A DNA stretch of 52,621 bases, taken from positions 1-52,621 of the forward strand of contig DATHZQ010000046.1 in assembly GCA_035458525.1 (NCBI GenBank). Reading direction: 5' to 3'. The position numbers and the translations under genes were made by a program. Numbering within the stretch: the first letter of the stretch is position 1; the number at the start of each line of letters is the position of its first letter. The stretch is from DATHZQ01 sp035458525 (lineage in GTDB: Bacteria; Actinomycetota; Acidimicrobiia; Spongiisociales; UBA5794). The notes below the pieces were generated by a model, which had not been told where the DNA came from, searched no databases, and saw only the letters and a program-made list of their open reading frames with translations. Below, in pieces: positions 44,179 to 52,300 of this stretch.

Positions 44179-44263
44179 GCTCATCACGAGCGGTGGAGGG
44201 ACAGGCCCTTCGAAGCCGCGGCAACCGACGCTGACGCACGGTGCCAATGCCTGAGCGATGAGC
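44179..44263 (+). promoter_or_regulatory. SAM-I (S-box) riboswitch aptamer
   Basis: Closing stem GCTCATC (44179-44185) with GATGAGC (44257-44263). Inside it are the conserved S-box blocks in order: GAGCGGTGGAGGGACAGGCCC, then CGAAGCCGCGGCAACC, then GGTGCCAATGCCTGAGCG, which match the SAM-I consensus, not SAM-IV. It lies 145 bases before metF, a classic SAM-I target; SAM binding should lower metF expression. Confidence 0.9.
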
Positions 44264-44280
44264 TGCAACACGGGGTTCCC

Positions 44281-44321
44281 CCGCTTGCGGCGCTCTGAGA
44301 GCGCGGACAGACGCAAGACGG
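44281..44321 (+). promoter_or_regulatory. Expression-platform hairpin between riboswitch and metF
   Basis: CTTGCG (44284-44289) pairs with CGCAAG (44312-44317), enclosing GCGCTC-TGA-GAGCGC (44290-44304). CCG (44281-44283) and CGG (44319-44321) extend it to the first bases of the ribosome-binding site of the short ORF at 44334. No T-tract follows. Confidence 0.5.
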
Positions 44322-44333
44322 AGGATGAGTGGC

Positions 44334-44411
44334 ATGGACAACCACGGACCTGTTTCGACCGATTCCTTGGCCGGGCCCGTGCGGGCGGGCGACGTGGAGG
44401 TGGCACCGTGA
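44334..44411 (+). CDS. Short ORF coupled to metF, downstream of the SAM-I riboswitch
   Basis: A 25-codon ORF beginning MDNHGPVSTD and ending DVEVAP. GGAGG (44320-44324) lies 9 bases upstream, and its TGA at 44409-44411 overlaps the metF GTG (44408-44410). Its 3' codons contain the metF ribosome-binding site (44396-44400). An in-frame ATG at 44325 lies too close to GGAGG to be used. Not recognised; possibly a regulatory reading frame that couples metF translation to the riboswitch. Confidence 0.5.
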   Translation: MDNHGPVSTDSLAGPVRAGDVEVAP

Positions 44412-45352
44412 AGGTCACCGAGCATTTGGAGCGGGCTGACGGCCCACTGATCAGTTTCGAGATCATCCCACCTCAGCGAGGCGGCAGGCTGAACGACGTG
44501 CTCGACCTCGTCGAGGACTTGGCCCAGCATCGCCCGCCGTTCATCGACATCACGAGCCATGCGGCGGAAGTGATCTACGAGGAGACCCCGACCGGATATC
44601 GGCGCCGGGTGAAGCGGAAGCGCCCGGGCACGCTTGGCCTGTGTGCGCTCGTGCAGAACAAGTTCAACATCGACGCGGTGCCGCACGTGCTCTGCGAGGG
44701 CTTCACTCGTGAGGAGACCGAGGACTTCCTGATCGAGCTGCGCTACCTCGGCATCGACAACGTCCTGGCCATCCGTGGCGATTCGGTGGAGTACGAGAAG
44801 CCGCTCGACGGGCGCACGCAGAACCGGTTTGCCAACGAGCTGATCGCTCAGATCGTCGACATGAACAAAGGCGTCTACTTGGAGGAGCTCCTGGATGCCG
44901 CACCGACCGACTTCTGTATCGGCGCTGCGGGCTATCCCGAGAAGCACTTCGAGGCGCCGAACCTGCAGGCGGATGTGGCTGCGGTCGCCCGCAAAGTCGA
45001 TGCGGGCGCCGGCTACGTCGTCACGCAGATGTTCTTCGACAACGACCACTACTTCCGGTTCGTCGATGAGTGCCGCCGTCAGGGCATCCATGTTCCCATC
45101 ATTCCGGGCATCAAGATCCTGGCGAGCCGGCGCCAGATCTCAGGGATTCCGCGCACCTTCCATTGCGACATCCCGCCCGACCTGGCGGAAGCTGCACTTG
45201 CGGCGCCTCCGGACCAGGTTGGCCAGGTCGGCGTCGAGTGGGCAACGGCACAGACACGACGCCTGCTGGAACACGGCGTGCCCTCGGTCCATTTCTACGT
45301 GATGCAGAGCGCCAAGCTCGTGAACCGAGTGCTGGAGAACCTCGACGTTTGA
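44408..45352 (+). CDS. metF: Methylenetetrahydrofolate reductase
   Basis: A 314-aa FAD-dependent barrel enzyme that makes 5-methyl-THF for methionine synthesis. ISFEIIPPQRGG, FIDITSHA, LGIDNVLAIRGDS, GAGYVVTQMFFDNDHYFRFVDECR and IPIIPG-type GIKILA are the family blocks (the H-bearing SFEF motif reads SFEII). GTG at 44408 with GGAGG 7 bases before; longer frames upstream lie in the riboswitch. Preceded by a SAM-I aptamer and a coupled short ORF. Slightly divergent from E. coli MetF; it resembles actinobacterial/archaeal-type homologues. Confidence 0.88.
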   Translation: MKVTEHLERADGPLISFEIIPPQRGGRLNDVLDLVEDLAQHRPPFIDITSHAAEVIYEETPTGYRRRVKRKRPGTLGLCALVQNKFNIDAVPHVLCEGFTREETEDFLIELRYLGIDNVLAIRGDSVEYEKPLDGRTQNRFANELIAQIVDMNKGVYLEELLDAAPTDFCIGAAGYPEKHFEAPNLQADVAAVARKVDAGAGYVVTQMFFDNDHYFRFVDECRRQGIHVPIIPGIKILASRRQISGIPRTFHCDIPPDLAEAALAAPPDQVGQVGVEWATAQTRRLLEHGVPSVHFYVMQSAKLVNRVLENLDV

Positions 45353-45373
45353 GAATTCGGCGCCGCTCCATCT

Positions 45374-45386
45374 GGGCAAATTGCCC
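45374..45386. promoter_or_regulatory. Perfect 13-base palindrome, possible operator
   Basis: GGGCAAATTGCCC is an exact inverted repeat around one base, in the 66-base gap between metF and the DapB-like gene. It may be a repressor site or a very short terminator for metF. Confidence 0.3.
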
Positions 45387-45418
45387 GACGCAGCGAGGCC
45401 GACCATCATGCCCGCGTC

Positions 45419-46339
45419 ATGTCGCGACTTCTCGTGGTTGGTGCCGGGTCCATAGGCAGTGCTGCCGCAGCAGCGGCGCTCGATGACGGTGTCGTCGACG
45501 GCATCGCCGGCGTCGTCGATCCCGACGGCGCAGCACGCATGCATCTCGGCAAGCGCTTCGACGCACCCATGTACACCTCGACGGTGGAAGTGTCTCGGGC
45601 CCGCGCCGGAGATCGGGCCCTCGTGGCGATCTCGCCGAAGGTCGAGGTCGTGGCACCGGAGATCCTGCGCTGCCTCGCATTGGGCTACGACGTCGTTTCG
45701 ACGTGCGAGGAGCTGGCCTGGCCGCCGCGTCACATGTGGAACGCGTTGCATACGGCCGCCCGTTCCCACAGCAAGGTGATCATCATGACCGGGGTGAACC
45801 CTGGGTTCGTGATGGACCGGCTCCCGCTGCTCGCCACCTCGGCGTGCCGCAACGTCAAGAGCGTCATGATCTCGCGACGGCTGGATTCCTCGGCGAGACG
45901 GGAGTCGTACATCGCCAAGACGGGCCGAGGTCTCACGGCGGCCGAATGGGATGCCGCCGTTGCCGCGGGCACGGTCGGCCATCTCGGGCTGGTGCCTTCG
46001 GCCCGGCTGCTGGCCCACAGCCTCAATTGGCCGAACCGTGACGTCACCGAGCGGTTGGAGGCGATCGAGAGCGGCGAGCTCGTGTCGGGATTCCGCCAGC
46101 ACGTGACGCTGCGCGCAGGCGAGCGGACGATCGACCTCGACTTCGTGGTGGATTGGGGGTTGCCGGAGCCGGGCGACCGGATCATCGTCGACGGTGAGCC
46201 ACCGTTCCAGTTGGAGATTCCCGGGGGCTACCACGGGGATCTCGGAGCCAGCGCCCAAATCGTGATGGCGCTGCGGAGATGTACCGAGCTCGAACCCGCC
46301 TTCTACCGGCCGACCGACCTGCCGTTGCGGTTCGGCTGA
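45419..46339 (+). CDS. Dihydrodipicolinate reductase-like NAD(P)-dependent dehydrogenase
   Basis: A 306-aa protein. LLVVGAGSIGSAAAAAAL is the Rossmann start, and MTGVNPGFVMDRLPLLA matches the conserved GTGVNPGFVMD signature of 2,4-diaminopentanoate-dehydrogenase/DapB-like enzymes. These reduce or oxidise amino acid derivatives; a substrate cannot be set. ATG 45419. A perfect 6-bp inverted repeat GGGCAA-A-TTGCCC (45374-45386) lies 32 bases upstream of the start. Confidence 0.75.
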   Translation: MSRLLVVGAGSIGSAAAAAALDDGVVDGIAGVVDPDGAARMHLGKRFDAPMYTSTVEVSRARAGDRALVAISPKVEVVAPEILRCLALGYDVVSTCEELAWPPRHMWNALHTAARSHSKVIIMTGVNPGFVMDRLPLLATSACRNVKSVMISRRLDSSARRESYIAKTGRGLTAAEWDAAVAAGTVGHLGLVPSARLLAHSLNWPNRDVTERLEAIESGELVSGFRQHVTLRAGERTIDLDFVVDWGLPEPGDRIIVDGEPPFQLEIPGGYHGDLGASAQIVMALRRCTELEPAFYRPTDLPLRFG

Positions 46340-46369
46340 GAGTCCGGGCATTCGATTAGCGTCGTGGCC

Positions 46370-48742
46370 ATGAACCTCTTGCGCGCCGCCGTTGTCGCCA
46401 TCGTGCTCGCGGCGTCGCCGGCGGCCGCGTTCGCCACGGACGAACCGACTGGACCGATCGACTGCGGCGAATACCAAGGCGTCGTGTGCCAGGGCTGGTT
46501 CACCGACGATGCGGGCGTCGTCGACGACGATGCCCGTGTCGAGGACGCGATCGATCGGGTTGTGGGCCGGTACGGGAACGAGATCGCTGCGGTGATCGTC
46601 ACCGACAGCCGCGGCGAAGCGCCGCAGGAGTTTGCGTTCGAGATCGGGAACGCCTGGGGTGTCGGCGGTCCCGCGCAGGATGGCGTTGTCGTCCTCGTCG
46701 ACCTCTCCGAGCGGCGCACGGAGGTGGCGCCCGGACCCGGCTTGCCGCTGAGCGATGCCGCCGCGAGCCAAGTTGCCGGCGCCGGGAACTCATTCTTCGG
46801 CGGAGGCGATTTCGAAGGCGGAATGCTCGCAATCATCGGAAGCCTCGAGCAACAGCTCGCGGCGATCAGCGGAGACGCCTCCGGGGAGCCGGGCGACGTC
46901 CCCATCGATGAGCCGCCAGTGGATTCGGGGGGTGACGTGATCGTCGAACAGCCGCAGGGCGACGCCGACGGGGGCGGAACCGGCTGGGCGATACTGGCGC
47001 TGGTTGCGAGTGTGGGGCTCGTCGGTGGAGGTGCCGGCTATGTCTCGACGCGGCGCGACCGGCGACGCCGCGTCACGGCCCGTCGGACCGAGCTCATCAA
47101 CGAAGATCTCGCATCGCTCGAAGCTGCCGGCCACGAACTCCCGCAGCTCGACGAGTACGCCGTGACCGCACCCGAGGCGGCGCCGGAGGTTGCGACCGGC
47201 GAGCTGACGCGCACGCTTGCGGCTATCGAGTCCGGCGCAGGAACCGATGCCGAAACCTCGGTGACGGCCGCATGGGCACACCATCTCATCGAGATACTGG
47301 AGCGGGACCGCCTTCTCGCAGAGAGCGCCGTGCCCTTCGAGCTCAAGGCAACCGATGAGCGGCCGATCCTCGAAGGCGCCGTCCAGCAAGCCGCCCGGGA
47401 TGCGCTGGCGGTGCCCACGGGCGACGATGCGACGTTCGACGTTCGCCGCCAGGAGCTGCAACGAGTGGTGGCGACATTGCGCCCCCACCGGGTTGCCGCC
47501 GCACGGCAACGTGCCGCCACGACCCTCGCCAATCGGCTGGCGCCAACACCGCGGGGTGATGCGCTCCTGACCGACGAAGGGAGCCGGATGCTCCGCACCG
47601 AGGGAGCGCTCGACCTCCAGGCTCCCGCTGCGCAGTCGATCGCCGAGCTCACCGAGGTGTACTCGACGGCGCAGACGAAGACGCATCGGCTCGAAAAGCT
47701 TTACGACTCACTCCCTGACTCGACGGCCCGGCCCGCCGTGGCCGCCGCCCTCGCCGACGTCAGTGACAGCCCCGACGATGCGGTCTCTCGCTACGAGCAG
47801 GTACGCGTCGAGTTGGAACGAGAAGGTGCGGCATTGAGCGCCGACGGCCTCTCGGTCCCCGCAATCGCGGCGCTGCTGTTGATGAACAACGACGAGCACG
47901 ACGTCGAAGAGTTCGTCGAGATCTATCGAGAGAACCGAGGCCGTGGCTTCCCTGCGGACGAGGCCGTTGAATACGCCCTCGCAGGTTTGCGCACGCCGCG
48001 AGAGATCGACCATGTCCGCAAGGAGGCGAAACGTCTCGACCTCCCGGTGGCGATCACCGCAGCGCTGCTTCGCCGCCGCGACGACGGCCCTGCCGTGTAT
48101 CGCGAAATCCTCGACGGACTTGCGGGCCTCGGCGTCAACGCAGAGGAGCGGCGAACCATCGCCGGAATCCTGGCGGTGTCAACCGAGCCGGCACTTGCGA
48201 TCCAGCGGTGGAGTGACGCTCGACAGGCCCTCCACGCCCTCGGTTTACAGGGGTCGTATGCCGATGTGGCTGCAGCGTTCGGTGCGTCCGATCCCCGTGG
48301 TCCCCGCACGTTTGCCCTCGCCTACGCGGCGCAGCGCCAGGCGCTCGCCAGAAGCTCCATCGACGACGCCGACCGCTTTGCACCAGAGCTGGCGCACGAA
48401 GGCACGTCCCGGCAGAAGGACAGTTGGACCGGCGAACCGATTCCCCGCGGCCTCTATAGCTTCGATCCGTACACGCTGCTCTTCTACCACTGGGTGATCA
48501 CGCGCGGCCATCACGGCAGCTTCGGCTGGGAGCCCATCTACCGCGATCAATCCTGGTCCCAAGACCGCGGCTCGTGGTGGGGCGGCACCGGCGGATTCGG
48601 CGGCTGGGGTGGCGGCGGCGGATTCGGCGGCAGCGGCGGCGGCTCGTCCTGGGGCGGCGGCTCCTGGGGTGGCGGCGGTGGATTCGGCGGGTTCGGGGGC
48701 GGCGGCGGGTTTGGGGGCGGCGGTGGCGGTAGCGGCTGGTAG
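46370..48742 (+). CDS. TPM-domain membrane protein with Gly-rich C-terminus
   Basis: A ~790-aa protein. Signal peptide LLRAAVVAIVLAASPAAAFA; residues ~45-160 are a TPM (YgcG-like) domain (FTDDAGVVDDDARVEDAID, NEIAAVIVTDSRGEAPQEFA, GVVVLVDLSERRTEVAPG). A membrane segment (WAILALVASVGLVGGGAGYV) near residue 210 is followed by ~500 helical cytoplasmic residues, then ~60 residues of Gly/Phe/Trp/Ser repeats (GGFGGWGGGGGFGG-type, 48580-48742). TPM proteins are linked to photosystem or membrane quality control elsewhere; function here is unknown. GTG at 46364 is an alternative start. Confidence 0.78.
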   Translation: MNLLRAAVVAIVLAASPAAAFATDEPTGPIDCGEYQGVVCQGWFTDDAGVVDDDARVEDAIDRVVGRYGNEIAAVIVTDSRGEAPQEFAFEIGNAWGVGGPAQDGVVVLVDLSERRTEVAPGPGLPLSDAAASQVAGAGNSFFGGGDFEGGMLAIIGSLEQQLAAISGDASGEPGDVPIDEPPVDSGGDVIVEQPQGDADGGGTGWAILALVASVGLVGGGAGYVSTRRDRRRRVTARRTELINEDLASLEAAGHELPQLDEYAVTAPEAAPEVATGELTRTLAAIESGAGTDAETSVTAAWAHHLIEILERDRLLAESAVPFELKATDERPILEGAVQQAARDALAVPTGDDATFDVRRQELQRVVATLRPHRVAAARQRAATTLANRLAPTPRGDALLTDEGSRMLRTEGALDLQAPAAQSIAELTEVYSTAQTKTHRLEKLYDSLPDSTARPAVAAALADVSDSPDDAVSRYEQVRVELEREGAALSADGLSVPAIAALLLMNNDEHDVEEFVEIYRENRGRGFPADEAVEYALAGLRTPREIDHVRKEAKRLDLPVAITAALLRRRDDGPAVYREILDGLAGLGVNAEERRTIAGILAVSTEPALAIQRWSDARQALHALGLQGSYADVAAAFGASDPRGPRTFALAYAAQRQALARSSIDDADRFAPELAHEGTSRQKDSWTGEPIPRGLYSFDPYTLLFYHWVITRGHHGSFGWEPIYRDQSWSQDRGSWWGGTGGFGGWGGGGGFGGSGGGSSWGGGSWGGGGGFGGFGGGGGFGGGGGGSGW

Positions 48743-48744
48743 CC

Positions 48745-49524
48745 GTGATCACGTCCACGTCCAACCCGCGAATCAAAGCGCTCGCCAGGCTCAAGCAGCG
48801 GCGGCACCGCGACGCCGAGGGCCGATTCCCGATCGAAGGAGCGCGCGCCGTCATCCGAGCTGTGGAGGCCGGCTGGCCTCTCGTTGAAGCGCTCTTCGCC
48901 CCGGAGCTGGCGTCTGGCGATGCCGTCGTCGCCCGAGCTGCGCTCGAGGGGACAGGCGTTGGCGTCATCGAGCTGAGCGACGAAGCGTTCCGCAAGATCG
49001 CCTACCGCCAACACCCGGACGGGGTCCTGGCGATCGGCGAGACCCGCCCGCTGGGAATCGACGCCTTGCAGCTACCCGAACGGCCGCTCTTGCTCGTCGT
49101 CGAGGCGATCGAGAAGCCCGGCAACCTCGGAGCGATGTTGCGGACCGCCGACGGTGCGGGCGCCGACGCTGTGATCGCGGTCGACACCGCCACCGACCCG
49201 TTCAACCCCAACGTGGTGCGGGCCAGCCAGGGAGCACTGTTCGAGGTCCCGCTCGCGGTGACGCCGGCAGCAGCCGCGATCAGCCATCTCGAAGATCGTG
49301 GAGTGTCCATTCTGGCTGCGGGACCTTCCGGCGGCGCGGCGCCGTGGGAGGTCGATCTCACCGGTCCCGTTGCCCTCGTCGTCGGCAACGAGCACGCCGG
49401 GCTCTCAGCGACATGGGCTGGACTCCCTTCGATCTCGATACCGATGGCCGGAAAGGCGGACAGTCTGAACGCGGCATCGGCGGCGGCCGTCCTCCTCTAC
49501 GAGGCCGTGCGCCAGCGGAGCTGA
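48745..49524 (+). CDS. SpoU/TrmH-family RNA 2'-O-methyltransferase
   Basis: A 259-aa protein. N-terminal substrate-binding domain (ARLKQRRHRDAEGRFPIEG), then SPOUT motifs: EKPGNLGAMLRTADGAG (1), NPNVVRASQGALFEVPL, VALVVGNEHAGLS (2) and ISIPMAGKADSLNAASAAAVLLYE (3). The trefoil knot and AdoMet site are complete. It modifies a ribose in tRNA or rRNA; the exact site is unknown. GTG start two bases after the TPM gene. Confidence 0.92.
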   Translation: MITSTSNPRIKALARLKQRRHRDAEGRFPIEGARAVIRAVEAGWPLVEALFAPELASGDAVVARAALEGTGVGVIELSDEAFRKIAYRQHPDGVLAIGETRPLGIDALQLPERPLLLVVEAIEKPGNLGAMLRTADGAGADAVIAVDTATDPFNPNVVRASQGALFEVPLAVTPAAAAISHLEDRGVSILAAGPSGGAAPWEVDLTGPVALVVGNEHAGLSATWAGLPSISIPMAGKADSLNAASAAAVLLYEAVRQRS

Positions 49525-49532
49525 AGCTGGCC

Positions 49533-49745
49533 TCAGGCGGTCTTGGCGTCCGCAACGATCGCATCGTCTCGCTGGCACCACCGGCAGACCACACGCTCGA
49601 TCTCGGACTCGAGGATCTCTTCGTCGTCGACCGTCATGCCGCCGCTCAAGTCGAAATGGGCGAAACGGCGCCGGTGCAGTCGCTCGTAGACATCGAACCG
49701 GGTGCGATTGCCGCAGTGGTCGCAGCGGTAGGCGGGCAACGTCAC
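49533..49745 (-). CDS. Small zinc-ribbon protein
   Basis: A 70-aa protein from GTG 49745 (GTGA overlap with the gene upstream); the ATG-type frame back to 49763 would overlap it more. TLPAYRCDHCGNRTRFDVYE and IERVVCRWCQRDD provide two CxxC pairs for one zinc. No family recognised beyond a zinc ribbon. Coupled to a cysteine-free DsbA-fold gene; converges with the methyltransferase (8 bases). Confidence 0.65.
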   Translation of the reverse strand: MTLPAYRCDHCGNRTRFDVYERLHRRRFAHFDLSGGMTVDDEEILESEIERVVCRWCQRDDAIVADAKTA

Positions 49746-50284
49746 GGCTTGCTCAATCTCCACAGCCCGTCGTCCGACAGCATCTCGTCGATGACGGCGA
49801 GCCTCGGCTTGGCGGGCCCCTGATGCACAGCCGGGGTCGTGACGATGTGCACCGGCGGGCCGTGGCGAGCGATAGAGGGCACGGCTTCGACACCGGCGTC
49901 TGCCGCCTTGCGTTGTGCCACGACCAAGCTGCGATGCCCGACGTCGGGGATGGCTTCGAGCAGCACATCGCCGTCGACGCCGGCCACCCGCGCCGCGGCG
50001 CGGTAGGTCAGTTCGTCGTCGAGTGAGTCACCCTCGCGGTGCCGCAACGTGAAGAGCGCCGCCCGCAACCGCTGCTGGCGCTGCGGCTCGATCACGGCAG
50101 CATGGGCAGCGAGTGCACGCACGCCGGGCGACATCGCTTCCGCAGTACCGGGCCCCCCCGGTGCGAACCCGACCCAGTCGAGGTCGAACGACATGCCCTG
50201 TTGTTCTGCCGAAGCAAGGAGGACGAAGAGGCGCCAGCTGTCAGCCGACTCGAAATCGAAGTACACGGTGCCGGTGAAGCTCAC
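49742..50284 (-). CDS. DsbA-fold protein without cysteines (HCCA isomerase-like)
   Basis: A 180-aa protein. VYFDFESADSWRLFVLLASA begins like DsbA / 2-hydroxychromene-2-carboxylate isomerase proteins, and ADAGVEAVPSIAR supplies the thioredoxin-fold cis-proline. The sequence has no cysteine, so it cannot be a redox protein; HCCA isomerase-type glutathione enzymes also lack CxxC. Start at GTG 50284. It is divergent from the LexA-controlled exonuclease, and the SOS box lies 69 bases from its start. Confidence 0.65.
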   Translation of the reverse strand: MSFTGTVYFDFESADSWRLFVLLASAEQQGMSFDLDWVGFAPGGPGTAEAMSPGVRALAAHAAVIEPQRQQRLRAALFTLRHREGDSLDDELTYRAAARVAGVDGDVLLEAIPDVGHRSLVVAQRKAADAGVEAVPSIARHGPPVHIVTTPAVHQGPAKPRLAVIDEMLSDDGLWRLSKP

Positions 50285-50346
50285 GGCCGTCGAGGCTAGC
50301 CGCCGCCGAGGCCGGCACCGGGAGAGTGCGCACTTTGAGCCGATCC

Positions 50347-50376
50347 TTGACATCGAACATACGTTCGATCTACCGT
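50347..50376 (+). promoter_or_regulatory. LexA (SOS) box inside a promoter
   Basis: TTGACA (50347-50352) is a perfect -35 box; TACCGT (50371-50376) is the -10. The 18-base spacer holds TCGAACATACGTTCGA (50353-50368), an exact actinobacterial SOS box (TCGAAC-N4-GTTCGA). LexA binding would block polymerase. ATG of the DEDD/GIY-YIG gene follows at 50400. Confidence 0.85.
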
Positions 50377-50399
50377 CAGGCGCCCGAACGAGGACGGTC

Positions 50400-52025
50400 A
50401 TGCTCGGTACGCAACGCACCTTCGATGATCTTGGTGCTCCGCTCCACTCCGTGCCGTTCTGCGTCCTCGATCTGGAAACGACCGGGGGCTCGCCGCACGA
50501 CTGCGAGATCACCGAAGTGGGGGCGGTCCGCTATGAGGGCGGCGAGCTCACCGGTACGTTTTCCACCCTCGTCGACCCGGGAGCTCCGATCCCGCCCTCG
50601 ATCACGATCCTGACGGGGATCAGTCAGGCCATGGTGGTCGACGCCCCGATGATCGACGAAGTGCTTCCATCGCTTCTCGAGTTCATCGGCGATGCCGTGA
50701 TCGTGGGGCACAACGTCCGCTTCGATCTGTCGTTCCTCAACGCCGCCGCGGTCCGCCTCGGCTACGGCCGGCTGCCCAATCGCAGCAGCGACACCGCGGC
50801 ATTGAGCCGGCGTCTCCTCGCTTCCGAGGTACGCAACTTTCGCCTGGCGACGCTGGCGAAGCACCTTCGCTCCCCCACCACACCGAACCATCGCGCCCTC
50901 GAGGATGCCAAGGCGACGGCTCACGTGTTCTTCGAGCTGCTGGCCCGTGCGGGCACCATTGGCGTCACGTACCTCGACGACCTGATGACGCTCCCGACCG
51001 CCCGCGGCGCCCCGCACTACGCCAAGCTCGAGCTCACCGAAGGGCTTCCCCGCCGCCCCGGTGTGTACCTGTTCCGGGATCGCAACGACACGGTCATCTA
51101 CGTCGGGAAAGCGAAGAACCTGCGGACCCGGGTGCGGTCGTATTTCTACGGCGACAAACGCCGCCGGATCGCCGACATGCTGCGCGACCTGCGCCGCATC
51201 GAAACCCGAGTATGCCCGACGGAGGTCGAGGCCAGCATCACCGAGCTGCGGCTCATCCATGCCCATCGCCCCCGCTACAACCGAAGGTCGCGGCCGGCCA
51301 AGGCGACGCACTGGGTGCGCTTGACCCGCGAGGAGTTCCCTCGCCTGTCGATCGTGCGGACCCAGCGGCCCGAATCAGCGCTCGCCCACCTCGGCCCGTT
51401 TCGCCGCAAGCGCAACGCCGAACTGGTGATGCACGCGATCTGGGATGCCGTGCCGATCCGCCGCTGCACCGGCACCAAGGGCCACCCGGCATGCCGCTAC
51501 GCCCAACTCGGGGTGGCGTTGTGCCCCTGCGACGGCACGGTGGATCGCAAGCTCTACCGAAGCACCACCGACGACATCCTCATGGGCATCGATCACGACG
51601 CGGGGCTCCTGCTTTCACCCCTCGTCGACCGAATGCGGCACCTGGCGACCGCAAGCCGCTTCGAGGAAGCCGCCGATATCCGAGACCGTCACCGGGCGTT
51701 GGCGCGAGCGCTCGAACAACGCCGAGTGTGGCAAGCGATCGCAGGCGCCGGGCTGGTTTGGGCCGAGAGCGACGCCGGCGAATCCGTCATCCTCGACCAC
51801 GGCGCGCTGGTCGTCTCCTGGGGCCCCGGCGACCCGACACCGCTCGTGCCGGCGGGACCGACCGCGGTCGACCTCACCGCCACTCCCCCGACGATGGCTT
51901 CCGCAGAAGAACTGTGGGTGCTCTGGCGCTGGCTCAACCGCCCGGGAGTGACGATCGTCGAGAGCACCAACCCGGTCGCCATGCCCGCAACTCAAGTCAA
52001 GGAGCTCACCACACTGGCCTCATAA
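50400..52025 (+). CDS. DEDD exonuclease fused to UvrC/Cho-like GIY-YIG nuclease
   Basis: A 541-aa protein. Residues ~18-180 are a DnaQ-like 3'-5' exonuclease: FCVLDLETTGG (D24, E26), VGHNVRFDLSFLN and NHRALEDAKAT (DEDDh order). Residues ~210-300 are a GIY-YIG domain (RPGVYLFRDRNDTVIYVGKAKNLRTRVRSYF), followed by UvrC-type sequence with a UvrB-contact-like stretch (RMRHLATASRFEEAADIRDR) but no UvrC RNase-H or HhH domain seen. Mycobacterial counterparts such as Rv2191 have this layout. E. coli Cho, a LexA-regulated UvrC relative, is a functional analogy. ATG 50400 with GAGGA before it. Confidence 0.9.
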   Translation: MLGTQRTFDDLGAPLHSVPFCVLDLETTGGSPHDCEITEVGAVRYEGGELTGTFSTLVDPGAPIPPSITILTGISQAMVVDAPMIDEVLPSLLEFIGDAVIVGHNVRFDLSFLNAAAVRLGYGRLPNRSSDTAALSRRLLASEVRNFRLATLAKHLRSPTTPNHRALEDAKATAHVFFELLARAGTIGVTYLDDLMTLPTARGAPHYAKLELTEGLPRRPGVYLFRDRNDTVIYVGKAKNLRTRVRSYFYGDKRRRIADMLRDLRRIETRVCPTEVEASITELRLIHAHRPRYNRRSRPAKATHWVRLTREEFPRLSIVRTQRPESALAHLGPFRRKRNAELVMHAIWDAVPIRRCTGTKGHPACRYAQLGVALCPCDGTVDRKLYRSTTDDILMGIDHDAGLLLSPLVDRMRHLATASRFEEAADIRDRHRALARALEQRRVWQAIAGAGLVWAESDAGESVILDHGALVVSWGPGDPTPLVPAGPTAVDLTATPPTMASAEELWVLWRWLNRPGVTIVESTNPVAMPATQVKELTTLAS

Positions 52026-52099
52026 CTGCCAGAACACCGGACGCGAACCAACCTCGAACGGTCCACACATAATGCCGCCCGCCGGTCGCACCCGTCCAT

Positions 52100-52178
52100 G
52101 GGCCGAGCCGAGCAGACCACGGCATGCGTGAGCCCAGCCTGCGTGGCGCCTGAACGCTCCCCGAAGGGAAGACGCAGC
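52100..52178. repeat. 79-bp direct repeat, copy 1
   Basis: Copy 1 starts GGGCCGAGCCGAGCAGACC and ends AAGGGAAGACGCAGC. It matches copy 2 at 52222-52300 in 69 of 79 positions (87%), without gaps, at a period of 122 bases. TGCGTGGCGCCTGAACGCTC is unchanged in both. The 318-base interval 52026-52343 has no convincing gene; on both strands the open frames here read through the repeat. Confidence 0.85.
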
Positions 52179-52221
52179 CTCGCCCGGATTCCACCCTCGA
52201 GGCCGCACAACCCAGACGGAC

Positions 52222-52300
52222 GGGCCGAGCCCGGCAGAACACGGCACGGGTGCGCCCAGGCTGCGTGGCGCCTGAACGCTCCTCAAAGGGAAGACGCAAC
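52222..52300. repeat. 79-bp direct repeat, copy 2
   Basis: Second copy of the repeat at 52100. The 3' half (positions 40-79 of the unit) is best conserved, with three differences in 40; the 5' half has seven. This pattern suggests a functional or recently copied 3' core. It ends 43 bases before the following gene start. Confidence 0.85.

Noticed and set aside
44179..44263. SAM-IV riboswitch
   Set aside because: The GGTGGAGGGAC...GGCAACC order and the spacing fit SAM-I; SAM-IV has a different core arrangement.
45140..46771. 543-codon minus-strand open frame
   Set aside because: Lies opposite metF, the DapB-like gene and the TPM gene; composition is typical of an antisense shadow.
48580..48742. 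Repetitive GGC-rich DNA as a CRISPR or tandem array
   Set aside because: It is in-frame coding sequence for a Gly-rich tail with irregular units and no spacers.
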